NCBI RefSeq assembly: GCF_900582625.1
Contig: NZ_UTIQ01000241.1
Location: 248,001 to 312,000 of the forward strand
Reading direction: 5' to 3'
Source: Pseudomonas viridiflava
GTDB taxonomy: Bacteria > Pseudomonadota > Gammaproteobacteria > Pseudomonadales > Pseudomonadaceae
Length of the DNA stretch: 64,000 nucleotides
The notes under the pieces: model-generated
What the model was told of the DNA's origin: nothing
The model's input: only the letters and a program-made list of their open reading frames with translations
The model's database searches: none
Shown here: in pieces, positions 16,504 to 26,407 of the stretch
Layout: the number at the start of each line of letters is the position of its first letter
Numbering within the stretch: position 1 is the stretch's first letter
Program-made: the position numbers and the translations under genes

Positions 16504-17355
16504 TTAGTCGAAGACTACGGTTTTGTTGTTGTGCACCAGCACGCGGTCTTCCAAGTGATAGCGCAAGCCACGGGCGAGCACCATTTTTTCCACGTCTTTG
16601 CCCAGGCGCACCAGCTCTTCAATGCTGTCGCGGTGGCTGATGCGCACTACGTCTTGCTCGATGATCGGGCCGGCATCCAGCTCTTCGGTGACGTAGTGCG
16701 AGGTCGCGCCAATCAGCTTGACGCCGCGCAGCGAGGCCTGGTGATAAGGCTTGGCGCCGATAAACGAGGGCAGGAAGCTGTGGTGAATGTTGATGACGCG
16801 CTGGGCAAACTCTTGGCACAGCTCTGGCGGCAGAATCTGCATATAACGAGCAAGCACCACCACGTCGGCGCCCACTTCACGCACCAGGCGGGTCACCTCG
16901 GTGAATGCCGGCTCTTTATTCAACGGATTGACCGGCACGTGATGGAAGGGGATGCCATGCCACTCGACCATGCTGCGCAGGTCGTTGTGGTTGGAGATCA
17001 CGCACGGAATTTCGCAGTCCAGCTCGTCGCTGTGCCAGCGGTGCAGCAAATCGGCCAGGCAGTGAGACTCGCGGCTGGCCATCAGCACCACGCGTTTCTT
17101 TTGCTCTGAATCAGTAATGCGCCATTCCATCGAGAACTGTTTGGCGATGGGCGCAAAGGCCTGGCGGAAACCTTCCAGATCGAAGGGCAGCGAGTCGGCG
17201 CGAATTTCGTGGCGCATAAAGAACCAGCCACTTTGGTTATCCGAATGATGACTCGCTTCGGTGATCCAACCGTTATAGGTCGCCAGAAAGTTACTGACCT
17301 TGGCAACGATACCGACGCCGTCGGGGCAGGCGATTACCAAGCGAAAAGTGCGCAT
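16504..17355 (-). CDS. purU: Formyltetrahydrofolate deformylase
   Basis: PurU hydrolyses 10-formyltetrahydrofolate to formate and tetrahydrofolate, supplying formate for PurT and balancing one-carbon pools. The 283-residue protein has an N-terminal ACT domain (FRLVIACPDGVGIVAKVSNFL, residues 4-24 in part) and a C-terminal formyltransferase-like domain with the catalytic set N-H-D: VISNHND, INIHHSFLPSF and the terminal LDAGPIIEQD. ATG 17355 has a GGAG site 7 bp upstream; the frame stays open further upstream but the family begins with MRTFRL. It is divergent from mvaT across 292 bp. Confidence 0.97.
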   Translation of the reverse strand: MRTFRLVIACPDGVGIVAKVSNFLATYNGWITEASHHSDNQSGWFFMRHEIRADSLPFDLEGFRQAFAPIAKQFSMEWRITDSEQKKRVVLMASRESHCLADLLHRWHSDELDCEIPCVISNHNDLRSMVEWHGIPFHHVPVNPLNKEPAFTEVTRLVREVGADVVVLARYMQILPPELCQEFAQRVINIHHSFLPSFIGAKPYHQASLRGVKLIGATSHYVTEELDAGPIIEQDVVRISHRDSIEELVRLGKDVEKMVLARGLRYHLEDRVLVHNNKTVVFD

Positions 17356-17451
17356 GCGGGAACTCCAGAAACTCACAAAGGCCGCCATTCTAGCGACAGC
17401 GCGGGAAAACTTCAGCAGTGGCGCACGCACCTTGGCGCCGCGTGCATATGG

Positions 17452-17468
17452 CCCTGCACTGTGCAGGG
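17452..17468. promoter_or_regulatory. Perfect 17-bp palindrome in the purU-mvaT divergent region
   Basis: CCCTGCAC-T-GTGCAGGG is a perfect dyad with a single central base, too tight a loop for an efficient terminator and more like a protein-binding operator. It lies 97 bp upstream of purU and about 180 bp upstream of mvaT. The binding protein is unknown. Confidence 0.5.
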
Positions 17469-17577
17469 ATTTAAACCCGAGTAACGCAAAGTCACTTTAA
17501 CTATTTAGCGCTGGGTTGGTCTTACACAACGAGCGCAATAGTCTCGAAACTAATTCAGGCAAAACTTTTCAAACATG

Positions 17578-17606
17578 TTTACTTGTATTAAGTGCGTGAC
17601 TATTAT
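17578..17606 (+). promoter_or_regulatory. Sigma-70 promoter of mvaT
   Basis: TTTACT (-35, 17578-17583) and TATTAT (-10, 17601-17606) are separated by exactly 17 bp in an AT-rich stretch. The transcript would start near 17612 with a leader of about 36 nt. AT-rich flanks fit the autoregulation known for MvaT, which binds AT-rich DNA. Confidence 0.65.
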
Positions 17607-17647
17607 CACCAACACTAACCCCCGACCTCCGATTCAAGGTATCGCCC

Positions 17648-18022
17648 ATGTCTCTGATCAATGAATACCGCGCAACAGAAGAAGCCATCAAAGAACTGCA
17701 AGAGCGCCTGAAAAACCTCTCGCAGGATGACAAGCTGAAAAAAGAACTGGAATTCGAAGGCAAACTGCGCACGCTGATGGGCGAATATCAGAAGTCGCTG
17801 CGTGACATCGTTGCCATGCTCGATCCCGATGCTAAATCCAGCAAAGCACCACGCGCCGCTAAAGCCACTGGCAGCAAGCGTGCTCGTAAAGTTAAGCAAT
17901 ACAAAAACCCGAACACCGGTGAAGTCATCGAAACCAAAGGTGGCAACCACAAAACCTTGAAAGAGTGGAAAGCCAAGTGGGGCGCTGCAGCCGTTGAAGG
18001 CTGGGCAACTCTGCTCGACTAA
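17648..18022 (+). CDS. mvaT: MvaT, H-NS family xenogeneic silencer
   Basis: A 124-residue nucleoid protein nearly identical to P. aeruginosa MvaT along its length. The N-terminal coiled coil (about 1-60, MSLINEYRATEEAIKELQERL...) mediates dimer and higher-order assembly, a short basic linker (SKAPRAAKATGSKRARK) follows, and the C-terminal domain contains YKNPNTGEVIETKGGNHKTL with the R/K-G-N AT-hook-like loop and the closing WATLL. It silences AT-rich, often horizontally acquired genes. The gene stands between purU and sbcB and has its own promoter and terminator. The lower-GC Hcp and TPS loci in this window would be natural targets. Confidence 0.98.
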   Translation: MSLINEYRATEEAIKELQERLKNLSQDDKLKKELEFEGKLRTLMGEYQKSLRDIVAMLDPDAKSSKAPRAAKATGSKRARKVKQYKNPNTGEVIETKGGNHKTLKEWKAKWGAAAVEGWATLLD

Positions 18023-18081
18023 TGCAGCTTGGCCAATCTGTAAACCACGCGAGTGCGTTTCAGGTTGCTCAGCGAGACATG

Positions 18082-18112
18082 AAAAAAACGCCGGCTTATG
18101 CTGGCGTTTTTT
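18082..18112. terminator. Rho-independent terminator shared by mvaT and sbcB
   Basis: AAAAAACGCCGGC-ttat-GCTGGCGTTTTTT: a stem with flanking A and T runs, able to work on both strands. It lies between the convergent genes, 60 bp past mvaT. Confidence 0.95.
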
Positions 18113-18133
18113 ATTGTCTGAGTTTTTTCATGC

Positions 18134-19567
18134 CTAGGGCAGCTCATAACGCTGGCGCAAACCCAGCGCATAGTTCTGCCACTGTTGCAGCACAGCCTGT
18201 TGCGCCGCGTCGGCCGTGCCCCACGCCTGCTGCAAGGCGCTGTCGAACGCCGCCAGGGTATTAGGCGCGCCCCATTGTGGCGCGCTCAAACGCTGCTGGC
18301 AGAATAAACGCCATTGCTGTTGTTCGGCGGGCGTGAGGGTGTGGGGAAAGTTGCGCGCGCGGTAGCGAAATAATAGTTCGGGCAATCGCGCATCATCGAA
18401 TGGCCATTGTTCCTGGCCCAGTCGTTGCGGTTCAGCGGTGCGCACTTGTTCACACAAGCGCCGATCACGGTCGCCTATAAAACCGTCATATAACTGTTGT
18501 TCCGGATCTTCGCTGGGGGTGAATTCTTCAGCGGCATAAACCGTTTGCAATTTTTCCTGCCAAGTTGCCTGGCTGGCGCGTAATTGCTCGGCACGCTGTT
18601 CGATTGTTGCCATATCCAGCTGCAAGCGCTGTTTATCTTCTTCACGCAGCACGCCCATGGGCGCTACCACGGGGCAACGATTGATATGCACAAGTTTCAG
18701 CGGCACCGGCAATTGCCCCTCAGCCAATTGCTCGCGGCGGGTGTAAAGCAACCGGCGCAAGTTTTCGCCGTCAAGCTCCAACAATGGCGAGACGTCACTC
18801 TGCAAATCGCAAACAATCAGCGCATTGCGATTGCGCGGGTGCCAGGCCAGCGGCATTACCACCGCCAAGTAATTACGCGCCGCAGAGAAACGGCCAGATA
18901 TATGCACCATCGGTTGCAAAAGACGAACTTGGTCGAGCACCTTCTGTTTGCTGCGCAGTTGATAGAGGTAGTCGTACAGTTTTGGTTGCGCGCTGCGCAC
19001 CAACTTGGCCAGGCCAATGGTGGCGCGCACATCCGACAACGCATCGTGTGCTTGGCCATGGTCAATGCCGTTGGCTGCAGTTAATCGTTCCAACTTAAGG
19101 CTGACGCGCTGTTCTTCTTGCGGCCAATTAATGCCCTCGGGCCGCAACGCATAGGCGGTGCGCACCACGTCGATCAAATCCCAGCGGCTATTGCCGCCTT
19201 GCCATTCACGGGCGTAAGGGTCGAAGAAATTGCGGTACAGGCTGTAGCGCGTGACCTCATCGTCGAAGCGCAGGCTGTTATAGCCGGCACTGCACGTGGC
19301 GGGCGCGGCCATTTCAGCGTGCACGCGGGTCATGAAGTCGGCTTCATCCAGTCCCTTGCTCGCTAATGTTTCCGGGGTAATACCGGTAATCAGGCAGGCC
19401 ATGGGGTGCGGCAGGATGTCGTCGCTGGGCCGGCAATACAGATTCACCGGCTCGCCGATTTCGTTCAGCGCTTCATCGGTGCGAATGCCGGCAACTTGCA
19501 GCGGTCGGTCACTGCGCGGGTTGATGCCGGTCGTTTCGTAGTCGTACCAGAAGATGCTTGCGCTCAC
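18134..19567 (-). CDS. sbcB: Exodeoxyribonuclease I
   Basis: A 477-residue 3'-5' single-strand DNA exonuclease that acts in mismatch repair and recombination. The DEDDh catalytic set is visible: FWYDYETTG near residue 6 (Asp, Glu), the NSLRFDDEVTRY segment near 96 (Asp), and GQAHDALSDVRATIGLA near 180 (His and Asp). The SH3-like and C-terminal helical domains follow, ending WQNYALGLRQRYELP. The start codon is GTG 19567 with AAGGA upstream. The gene order purU-mvaT-sbcB is a standard Pseudomonas arrangement. Confidence 0.97.
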   Translation of the reverse strand: MSASIFWYDYETTGINPRSDRPLQVAGIRTDEALNEIGEPVNLYCRPSDDILPHPMACLITGITPETLASKGLDEADFMTRVHAEMAAPATCSAGYNSLRFDDEVTRYSLYRNFFDPYAREWQGGNSRWDLIDVVRTAYALRPEGINWPQEEQRVSLKLERLTAANGIDHGQAHDALSDVRATIGLAKLVRSAQPKLYDYLYQLRSKQKVLDQVRLLQPMVHISGRFSAARNYLAVVMPLAWHPRNRNALIVCDLQSDVSPLLELDGENLRRLLYTRREQLAEGQLPVPLKLVHINRCPVVAPMGVLREEDKQRLQLDMATIEQRAEQLRASQATWQEKLQTVYAAEEFTPSEDPEQQLYDGFIGDRDRRLCEQVRTAEPQRLGQEQWPFDDARLPELLFRYRARNFPHTLTPAEQQQWRLFCQQRLSAPQWGAPNTLAAFDSALQQAWGTADAAQQAVLQQWQNYALGLRQRYELP

Positions 19568-19794
19568 GGCGAATCCTTATGCGGGCCTGCGGGGCGAAAA
19601 TGGCGAATGGAAAGCGGCGGCAGTCTAGCACCGCGCAAAACCACGACGCAGACGCTCAGTCACCCGAAAGCTACTGCTTACGCGGCATCGCTAAGTATGA
19701 AGCGCCGCACACGCCGCGTGCGCGGGGCTTGTCGCGGAGATGGCCGACGGCTAGCATGCGGCCACTCGGAGAACCTACCCACAAGGAAGTAAGC

Positions 19795-20607
19795 ATGACC
19801 GAATCCATTGCTCCAAATCCCTTCGCCGCACCCGCCAGCAACCTGCAAGCCATTGCAGATACCGGCAGCGTTCCCACTATTGAAGAAGCGTTGAGCCGCC
19901 GTTACGACTTCGGCGTCAGCGACCTGCTGGGCGAAGCCTGGCGCCTGACCAAGGGCACCAAAGGCATCATCATCGGCGGCTTCGTGGTGTTCTACGCCGC
20001 GCTGTTCGCGGTCATGAACATCCTCACCATCGTGCTCACCATCTTCGGTGTGGCCGGCGTAGCGGGCCTGGGTCTGATGAGCGGCGACGACGGCTCCATG
20101 GCCGTGGGCGCGATGTTCGCTTTCATGATCGGCTCGATGCTCCTTGGCTTCCTGGCTACCGCCATGGTTTACCCGTTCCTGGCGGGCATCAACATGGTCG
20201 GTATCCGTGCCGCCGCCGGCCAGCCGGTTCGCTTCGGTGAAATGTTCAGCCACTTCGGTCGCTCGGTGCCGGTTGTCATCACCGCGCTGCTGATGAGCGT
20301 GCTGATCATGGTCGGCTATTTCCTGTTTGTGATTCCTGGCATCTACCTGAGCGTTGCCTACATGCTCGCCATCCCGCTCGTAGTAGAGCGCGGCCTGTCG
20401 CCGTGGCAAGCACTGGAAACCTCCCGCAAAGCCATCGGCCAACACTGGTTCAAAGTGTTCGGCCTGCTGATGATCTTCGGCGTGTTGATGGCCCTCAGCG
20501 GTCTGACCCTGTTCATCGGCCTGCTGTGGCTGATTCCGTTGATGGTTGTGGCCATTGGCGTGCTGTACCGCACCATCTTCGGTGTGCGTCCGGTGCCGAC
20601 TAACTAA
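19795..20607 (+). CDS. Integral membrane protein, function unknown
   Basis: A 270-residue protein with a hydrophilic N-terminal tail (about 50 residues, Pro/Ala-rich start TESIAPNPFAAPASN) and five to six membrane segments from about residue 60 onward. VIPGIYLSVAYMLAIPLVVERG and the following SPWQALETSRKAIGQHW resemble the membrane domain found in several bacterial proteins of unknown role related to DUF975 and glycerophosphodiester phosphodiesterase membrane domains. ATG 19795 has AAGGAAGTAAGC upstream; the frame is open earlier but that part is intergenic. A hairpin at 20622 separates it from the RDD operon. Confidence 0.8.
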   Translation: MTESIAPNPFAAPASNLQAIADTGSVPTIEEALSRRYDFGVSDLLGEAWRLTKGTKGIIIGGFVVFYAALFAVMNILTIVLTIFGVAGVAGLGLMSGDDGSMAVGAMFAFMIGSMLLGFLATAMVYPFLAGINMVGIRAAAGQPVRFGEMFSHFGRSVPVVITALLMSVLIMVGYFLFVIPGIYLSVAYMLAIPLVVERGLSPWQALETSRKAIGQHWFKVFGLLMIFGVLMALSGLTLFIGLLWLIPLMVVAIGVLYRTIFGVRPVPTN

Positions 20608-20621
20608 GTCGACCCGATGCG

Positions 20622-20645
20622 ACCGGGCTTGCTGCATAGCCCGGT
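20622..20645 (+). terminator. Hairpin between the membrane protein and the RDD operon
   Basis: ACCGGGCT (20622-20629) pairs perfectly with AGCCCGGT (20638-20645) around an 8-nt loop. A weak pyrimidine stretch (tgcttcccc) follows. It may partly terminate transcription before the RDD gene. Confidence 0.5.
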
Positions 20646-20699
20646 TGCTTCCCCGCCTGCTGCTCGCTAGCATCGGGCTTTCCTCGACGCCGTGCCCCG

Positions 20700-21425
20700 A
20701 TGCCTCACTCCCCTTCCCCCGCTCTTCCCTCCGCGCCTGGCACCTTGCTGGATACGCGCTTTCACGTGGAAACGCCGGAAGGCATCGACCTGGCCTTGCG
20801 CCCCGCTGGCCTACTGGTACGCGCCCTCGCCTTCGCCATCGACCTGGGCCTTCGCGGCCTTATTCTGGGCTTCGCCGCCATTGTGTTAGCCCTGCTGGGC
20901 CAACTGGGCATGGGCCTGGGCGCGATTTTGTATTTCCTGGTGAACTGGTGGTACATGGTGCTGTTCGAGGTGCTCAACCAAGGGCAGTCTCCGGGCAAGC
21001 AGTTCATGGGCCTGCGCGTGGTGCACGACGACGGCACGCCGATTGGCTGGGCCGCCTCGCTGACACGCAACCTGCTGCGCTTTGTGGATGTGCTGCCCTT
21101 CTCCTATGCGTTCGGCATCGTCAGTTGCCTGAACAGCCGCACCTTCAAACGCCTCGGCGACCTAGCTGCCGGCAGCGTGGTGGTGTACCGCGACGTCGCG
21201 CTGAAGCGCCCGCCGCTCGCTAATGCCGAACCGCTGCGCGCGCCGTTCCCGCTGAGCCTGAATGAGCAGCGCGCGGTCATGGCCTTCAGTGAACGTCAGG
21301 GCGAACTCTCCGCCGCGCGCCGTCAGGAATTGGCCGCCATTCTTGCCGAGCCCTTGCAAGTGCCTGCCGAGCAGGCCGAACAGCAGCTCAACCGCATCGC
21401 CAGCGGCTTGCTGGGGCCAACATGA
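20700..21425 (+). CDS. RDD family membrane protein
   Basis: A 241-residue protein with the RDD domain: VRALAFAIDLGLRGLI (first helix with Arg and Asp), a second helix about 65-85, and the motif GQSPGKQFMGLRVVHDDGTPIGW followed by SLTRNLLRFVDVLP. RDD proteins are small membrane proteins, some linked to ion transport. The C-terminal 70 residues are soluble and helical. No clear ribosome site precedes ATG 20700. Its TGA overlaps the next ATG by four bases (ATGA), so translation is probably coupled through the operon. Confidence 0.9.
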   Translation: MPHSPSPALPSAPGTLLDTRFHVETPEGIDLALRPAGLLVRALAFAIDLGLRGLILGFAAIVLALLGQLGMGLGAILYFLVNWWYMVLFEVLNQGQSPGKQFMGLRVVHDDGTPIGWAASLTRNLLRFVDVLPFSYAFGIVSCLNSRTFKRLGDLAAGSVVVYRDVALKRPPLANAEPLRAPFPLSLNEQRAVMAFSERQGELSAARRQELAAILAEPLQVPAEQAEQQLNRIASGLLGPT

Positions 21426-22399
21426 AACAGACCGTGTTCGAGAGCCGTCATCAAGCTGAGTGGCAACGCTTCACCGCGTTGCTCGAAAGCCTTGAGCGTG
21501 GCAAAGCCTCCGCCGAAGCCAGCCAAGCCTTTGCCGCTGACTACCGGCGCCTGTGTCATCAACTGGCGCTAGCGCAGGAACGTGGTTACAGCAGTTACCT
21601 GATCGATCAGTTGCAACTGCTGGCCATGCGCGGGCACCAGCAGTTCTACCGTCACCGCAGCCACTTGGGCGCACAGATCATTCAATTTGTGCTGGGCGGT
21701 TTTGCCCGCTTGGTGCGTGAGGAATGGCGCAGCGTGCTGATCGCCACGCTGGTGTTCTTCGGCACGCTGATTCTGATGGGCGTGCTGGTGTATGCCTTCC
21801 CCGACCTGATCTACAGCGTGATGGCGCCCGATCAGGTCGCAGACATGGAACAGATGTACGACCCCGACGCCCGCCGTATCGGCCGCAATGAACGCGACGC
21901 CGGTGATGACTGGATGATGTTCGGCTACTACATCATGAACAACATCGGCATCTCCTTTCAGACCTTCGCCAGCGGCTTGCTGTTTGGCCTGGGCAGTCTG
22001 TTTTTCCTGCTATTCAACGGCCTGACCATCGGCGCCGTGGCCGGTCATTTAACCCAGGTGGGCTACACCGAAACCTTCTGGTCGTTCGTGATCGGCCATG
22101 GCGCGTTTGAGCTGACTGGCATCGTATTCTCCGGCGCAGCGGGCTTGAAGATGGGCTGGGCGCTGCTCGCGCCGGGCCGGTTTACCCGCGCCGAGGCGTT
22201 GCGCCTGGCTGCCGGGCGCGCCGTGCAACTGGTAGCCGGGGTCATCCTGTTCTTGCTGATCGCCGCGTTTATCGAGGCGTATTGGTCGTCGATGACCTTC
22301 ACCACGCCGATGGTGAAATACATCGTCGGCGCCGGATTGTGGACGCTGGTGCTGAGCTATTTCGTGTTTGCCGGTCGGGGTGTGCATGCGCCTGACTGA
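21422..22399 (+). CDS. Stage II sporulation protein M (SpoIIM)-like membrane protein
   Basis: A 325-residue protein with the SpoIIM/DUF95 domain. A soluble helical N-terminus (about 1-95) precedes five to six membrane helices beginning near VLIATLVFFGTLILMG. Typical features are the YIMNNIGISFQTFASGLLFGLGS segment (shown here as overlapping family marks) and the FVIGHGAFELTGIVFSGAAGL block with conserved His, Glu and Gly. In non-sporulating bacteria this family accompanies MoxR operons; its biochemical role is unknown. It overlaps both neighbours. Confidence 0.92.
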   Translation: MKQTVFESRHQAEWQRFTALLESLERGKASAEASQAFAADYRRLCHQLALAQERGYSSYLIDQLQLLAMRGHQQFYRHRSHLGAQIIQFVLGGFARLVREEWRSVLIATLVFFGTLILMGVLVYAFPDLIYSVMAPDQVADMEQMYDPDARRIGRNERDAGDDWMMFGYYIMNNIGISFQTFASGLLFGLGSLFFLLFNGLTIGAVAGHLTQVGYTETFWSFVIGHGAFELTGIVFSGAAGLKMGWALLAPGRFTRAEALRLAAGRAVQLVAGVILFLLIAAFIEAYWSSMTFTTPMVKYIVGAGLWTLVLSYFVFAGRGVHAPD

Positions 22400-23984
22400 C
22401 GCCAGCGTGGCCATTCGCCCGCGCAGCAACTGGGAAGCCATCGACCTCGGCGTGCTGCTGGCGCGGCAACATCTGCGCGTGCTGTTCGGCAGTTTTTTCC
22501 TCATCAGCTTCCCGGTGTTCGCCCTGATCACTGCGGTGCTGTGGAACTACCCCAGCGTCACTATGTTCCTGTTCTGGTTGCTCAAGCCGGCGTTCGACCG
22601 CTTGCCGCTGCATATCTTGTCGCAAGCACTGTTCGGCAATACCCCGACCATCAAGCAGGCCGTCAAAGCCTGGCCGCGCCTGCTTAAGCCGCAACTGCTG
22701 GCGAGCCTGACCTGGCGACGCCTGAGCTTTACCCGCAGCTTCGATTTGCCGGTCATGCAACTGGAAGGCTTGGGCGGCGAAGCACGCAGCAAGCGCCTGG
22801 TGGTGCTCGGCCAACGCAGCACCGGCGCCGCCACCTGGCTCACCGTGATTGGCGTGCACGTTGAAACCGCGCTGCTGTTCGGCCTTACCGCACTGTTCTA
22901 CCTGATGCTGCCGCAGCAGATGAAAACCGATTGGGACTGGCAAAACCTGATCAATCCGGAAGCCGGCGAATGGCTGTGGCTGGAGCATTTGTACAACTCC
23001 CTGTACGTGTTGGTGCTGTGTGTGTGGGAGCCGGTATACGTGGCGTGCGGTTTCACCCTGTACCTGAACCGGCGCACCACGCTGGAAGGTTGGGACATTG
23101 AGCTGACGTTCCGCCGCCTGCGCCAACGCCTGACCGGTATCGCCTACGTGCTGATACTCGGCTTCAGCGCATTGCTGCTGAGCACACCGGGCAGCGCCTG
23201 GGCCGACGACGAGCCGGCTGTGGTTGGCAGTTGCCCGATTCCGTTCGACGACCCGCTCGGCCCGGACAAAGACCGGCTCGCCAACCAATCGCTGACCAGC
23301 AAAGCCGCGCAAGCCAGCATCAGCAAAATTCTCGACGCGCCGCCGTTCGAGAACCGCGAAACCGTCACCCGCTGGCGCTTCGGCGACGACGCCAAGAAAG
23401 AACCGAAAAAAGCCAAAGACGGCAAGGAAGACGAGGCGTCCTCGCTGATCGAGGGCATCAAGCACCTGCTCGAAGCGTGGCAAGGCATGAAGTGGCTGGC
23501 CAATGCCGTCGAAGTGTTCCTGTGGGGCGCAGTCATTGCGCTGGTGGTGCTGATTATCTGGCGTTACCGCGAATGGCTGAGCACGTTCACCGGACGCCTG
23601 TCCCTGCCCAAACGGCAGAAGCGCGAAGTGCCGAGCATGCTGTTCGGCCTCGACGTGGCGCCGGAAAGCTTGCCAGACGATGTCGCCAGCACCGTAGAAC
23701 GCCTTTGGAACGAGCAGCCGCGTGAAGCCCTGGGCTTGCTCTACCGCGCCTTGCTCAGCCGTTTGCTCCACGACTACCACCTGCCGCTCAAAGGCTCGCA
23801 CACCGAGGGCGAAGTCCAGCAATTGGTCCAGAACCTTGAGCTTGGTGACCTCACCCGCTTCACCCAAGTGCTCACGCGCCATTGGCAGAACCTCGCGTAC
23901 GGTCACCAAAATCCGCCCGACAACCTCAAGCGCGGCCTTTGCGAAGGTTGGCGTCGCTTGTTCCAAACGGGGGCGCAGGCATGA
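22386..23984 (+). CDS. Large membrane protein with C-terminal DUF4129
   Basis: A 532-residue protein. Membrane segments lie near residues 40-65, 155-175 and 250-270, followed by a periplasmic stretch rich in charged residues (about 275-365), a helix near 378-397 (WGAVIALVVLIIW), and the cytoplasmic DUF4129 domain (EQPREALGLLYRALLSRLLHDYHLPL). ATG 22386 lies 14 bases inside the end of the SpoIIM gene. DUF4129 proteins travel with MoxR/DUF58 genes and transglutaminase-like partners; no enzyme activity is assigned. The Lys/Glu-rich block KKEPKKAKDGKEDEASS is likely a flexible linker. Confidence 0.88.
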   Translation: MRLTDASVAIRPRSNWEAIDLGVLLARQHLRVLFGSFFLISFPVFALITAVLWNYPSVTMFLFWLLKPAFDRLPLHILSQALFGNTPTIKQAVKAWPRLLKPQLLASLTWRRLSFTRSFDLPVMQLEGLGGEARSKRLVVLGQRSTGAATWLTVIGVHVETALLFGLTALFYLMLPQQMKTDWDWQNLINPEAGEWLWLEHLYNSLYVLVLCVWEPVYVACGFTLYLNRRTTLEGWDIELTFRRLRQRLTGIAYVLILGFSALLLSTPGSAWADDEPAVVGSCPIPFDDPLGPDKDRLANQSLTSKAAQASISKILDAPPFENRETVTRWRFGDDAKKEPKKAKDGKEDEASSLIEGIKHLLEAWQGMKWLANAVEVFLWGAVIALVVLIIWRYREWLSTFTGRLSLPKRQKREVPSMLFGLDVAPESLPDDVASTVERLWNEQPREALGLLYRALLSRLLHDYHLPLKGSHTEGEVQQLVQNLELGDLTRFTQVLTRHWQNLAYGHQNPPDNLKRGLCEGWRRLFQTGAQA

Positions 23985-25245
23985 ACCGGCGCGTCACGTT
24001 TGCCGTCGCGGCGGTGATCTTTTTCCTCCTCGGCTTGGCCGCTATCTATGTGATGAGCCTGGCTACGCCCTATCAAAAAGAAATCAAACACGGCCCCTCG
24101 CCGGAAGTGGGCGCCAACCCCTACCTGGCGGCCGAAACCTTTTTGAAAGACCGGCAGATCAGCGTCACCCGTGCCGACGGCCTGGAGGTGCTCAGCACCT
24201 TGCCGAGCCAAGGCAATACCTTGCTGCTGTTGGGCACGCGAGAAAAGATGACCCCACGGCAAACCGAGCGCGTGTTGGCATGGGCAGCCAAAGGCGGGCA
24301 TCTGCTGGTGGTGGCAGAGTCGCTGTGGGATGAAGACGAAGGCAAAAGTGACGACCTGCTGCTCGACAAACTGGGCATCCACCAACTGCTGACGGAAGCC
24401 CTCGACCAAGACACCGAAGTCCAAGACAGCGAAGACTCAGAACAAGCCACTGCCGAAGACAGCAGCGAACAAGAAGCACAGCGCGACGATTCAGACGAGC
24501 CGCAAGAACCCGGGCCTGGCGACGAGGCCGACGCGGACCTTTATCCCGAGCTGACCAAGCTGTACCTGGAAAACGAAGAGGCGCCGGCCTATATCAACTT
24601 CGATACCGACTACCACTTGTTCGACGCCAAGAACCAGGCCCAAGCCTGGGCTAACAGTGCCGACTCCACGCACATGCTGCAGCTCAACCACGGCGACGGC
24701 CTGGTAACGGTGCTGACGGACAGCTGGATCTGGCAGAACGAAAGCATCGCCGACTACGACAACGCCTGGCTGCTCTGGTACCTCACGCAAGACAGCAAAG
24801 TCACGCTGTTGTATCGCGCCGACCGCGACGACTTGCTCACGCTGCTGTGGCGCAACTTCCCCGAAGCGCTGGTGGCCTTGGCGCTGCTGATCGCCCTGGT
24901 ACTGTGGGCCAACGGCCGTCGTCAGGGTCCGCTGCTCGCGCCGGCCAGCCTGGCCCGCCGCCAGCTTCAAGAACACCTGCGCGGTAGCGCTGATTTCCTG
25001 CGCCGCAACAGTGGCGCGCAAAGCCTGCTGCAAGGGCTGCAGCGCGATATCCAGCGCCAGGCCCGTCGTCGTCACCCAGGTTTCGAACGGCTGGACATTG
25101 CCACCCAATGGCAAGTGCTTGGCCGTCTCAGTCGCTTACCCAGCAGTGCCATTAGCCAAGCCATGCGTCCGCTGCCGAAACAGCGGATCTCCGCCACCGA
25201 ATTCACCCGCCAGGTCGCCCACCTGCAAACCCTCAGGAATGCCCT

Positions 25246-25249
<4 letters not shown>
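23981..25249 (+). CDS. DUF4350 domain membrane protein with acidic insert
   Basis: A 422-residue protein with an N-terminal membrane anchor (about 5-28), a DUF4350 domain resembling a GATase-like fold (GNTLLLLGTREKMTPRQ, GGHLLVVAESLWDED), a second membrane helix near 307-325 (PEALVALALLIALVLWANG) and a cytoplasmic helical tail. Residues about 145-190 are a strongly acidic, low-complexity insert of Glu, Asp, Ser and Gln. ATG 23981 overlaps the previous stop by four bases. The family is part of the MoxR-DUF58 operon; the role is unknown. Confidence 0.85.
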
Positions 25250-26373
<1,124 letters not shown>

Positions 26374-26407
26374 CCCACTTCGCCATGTCCGCTAATAAAG
26401 GGCCGCA

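Noticed and set aside
22299..23966. 555-codon antisense frame over the DUF4129 gene
   Set aside because: No motifs, biased composition; the plus-strand gene fits a coupled operon.
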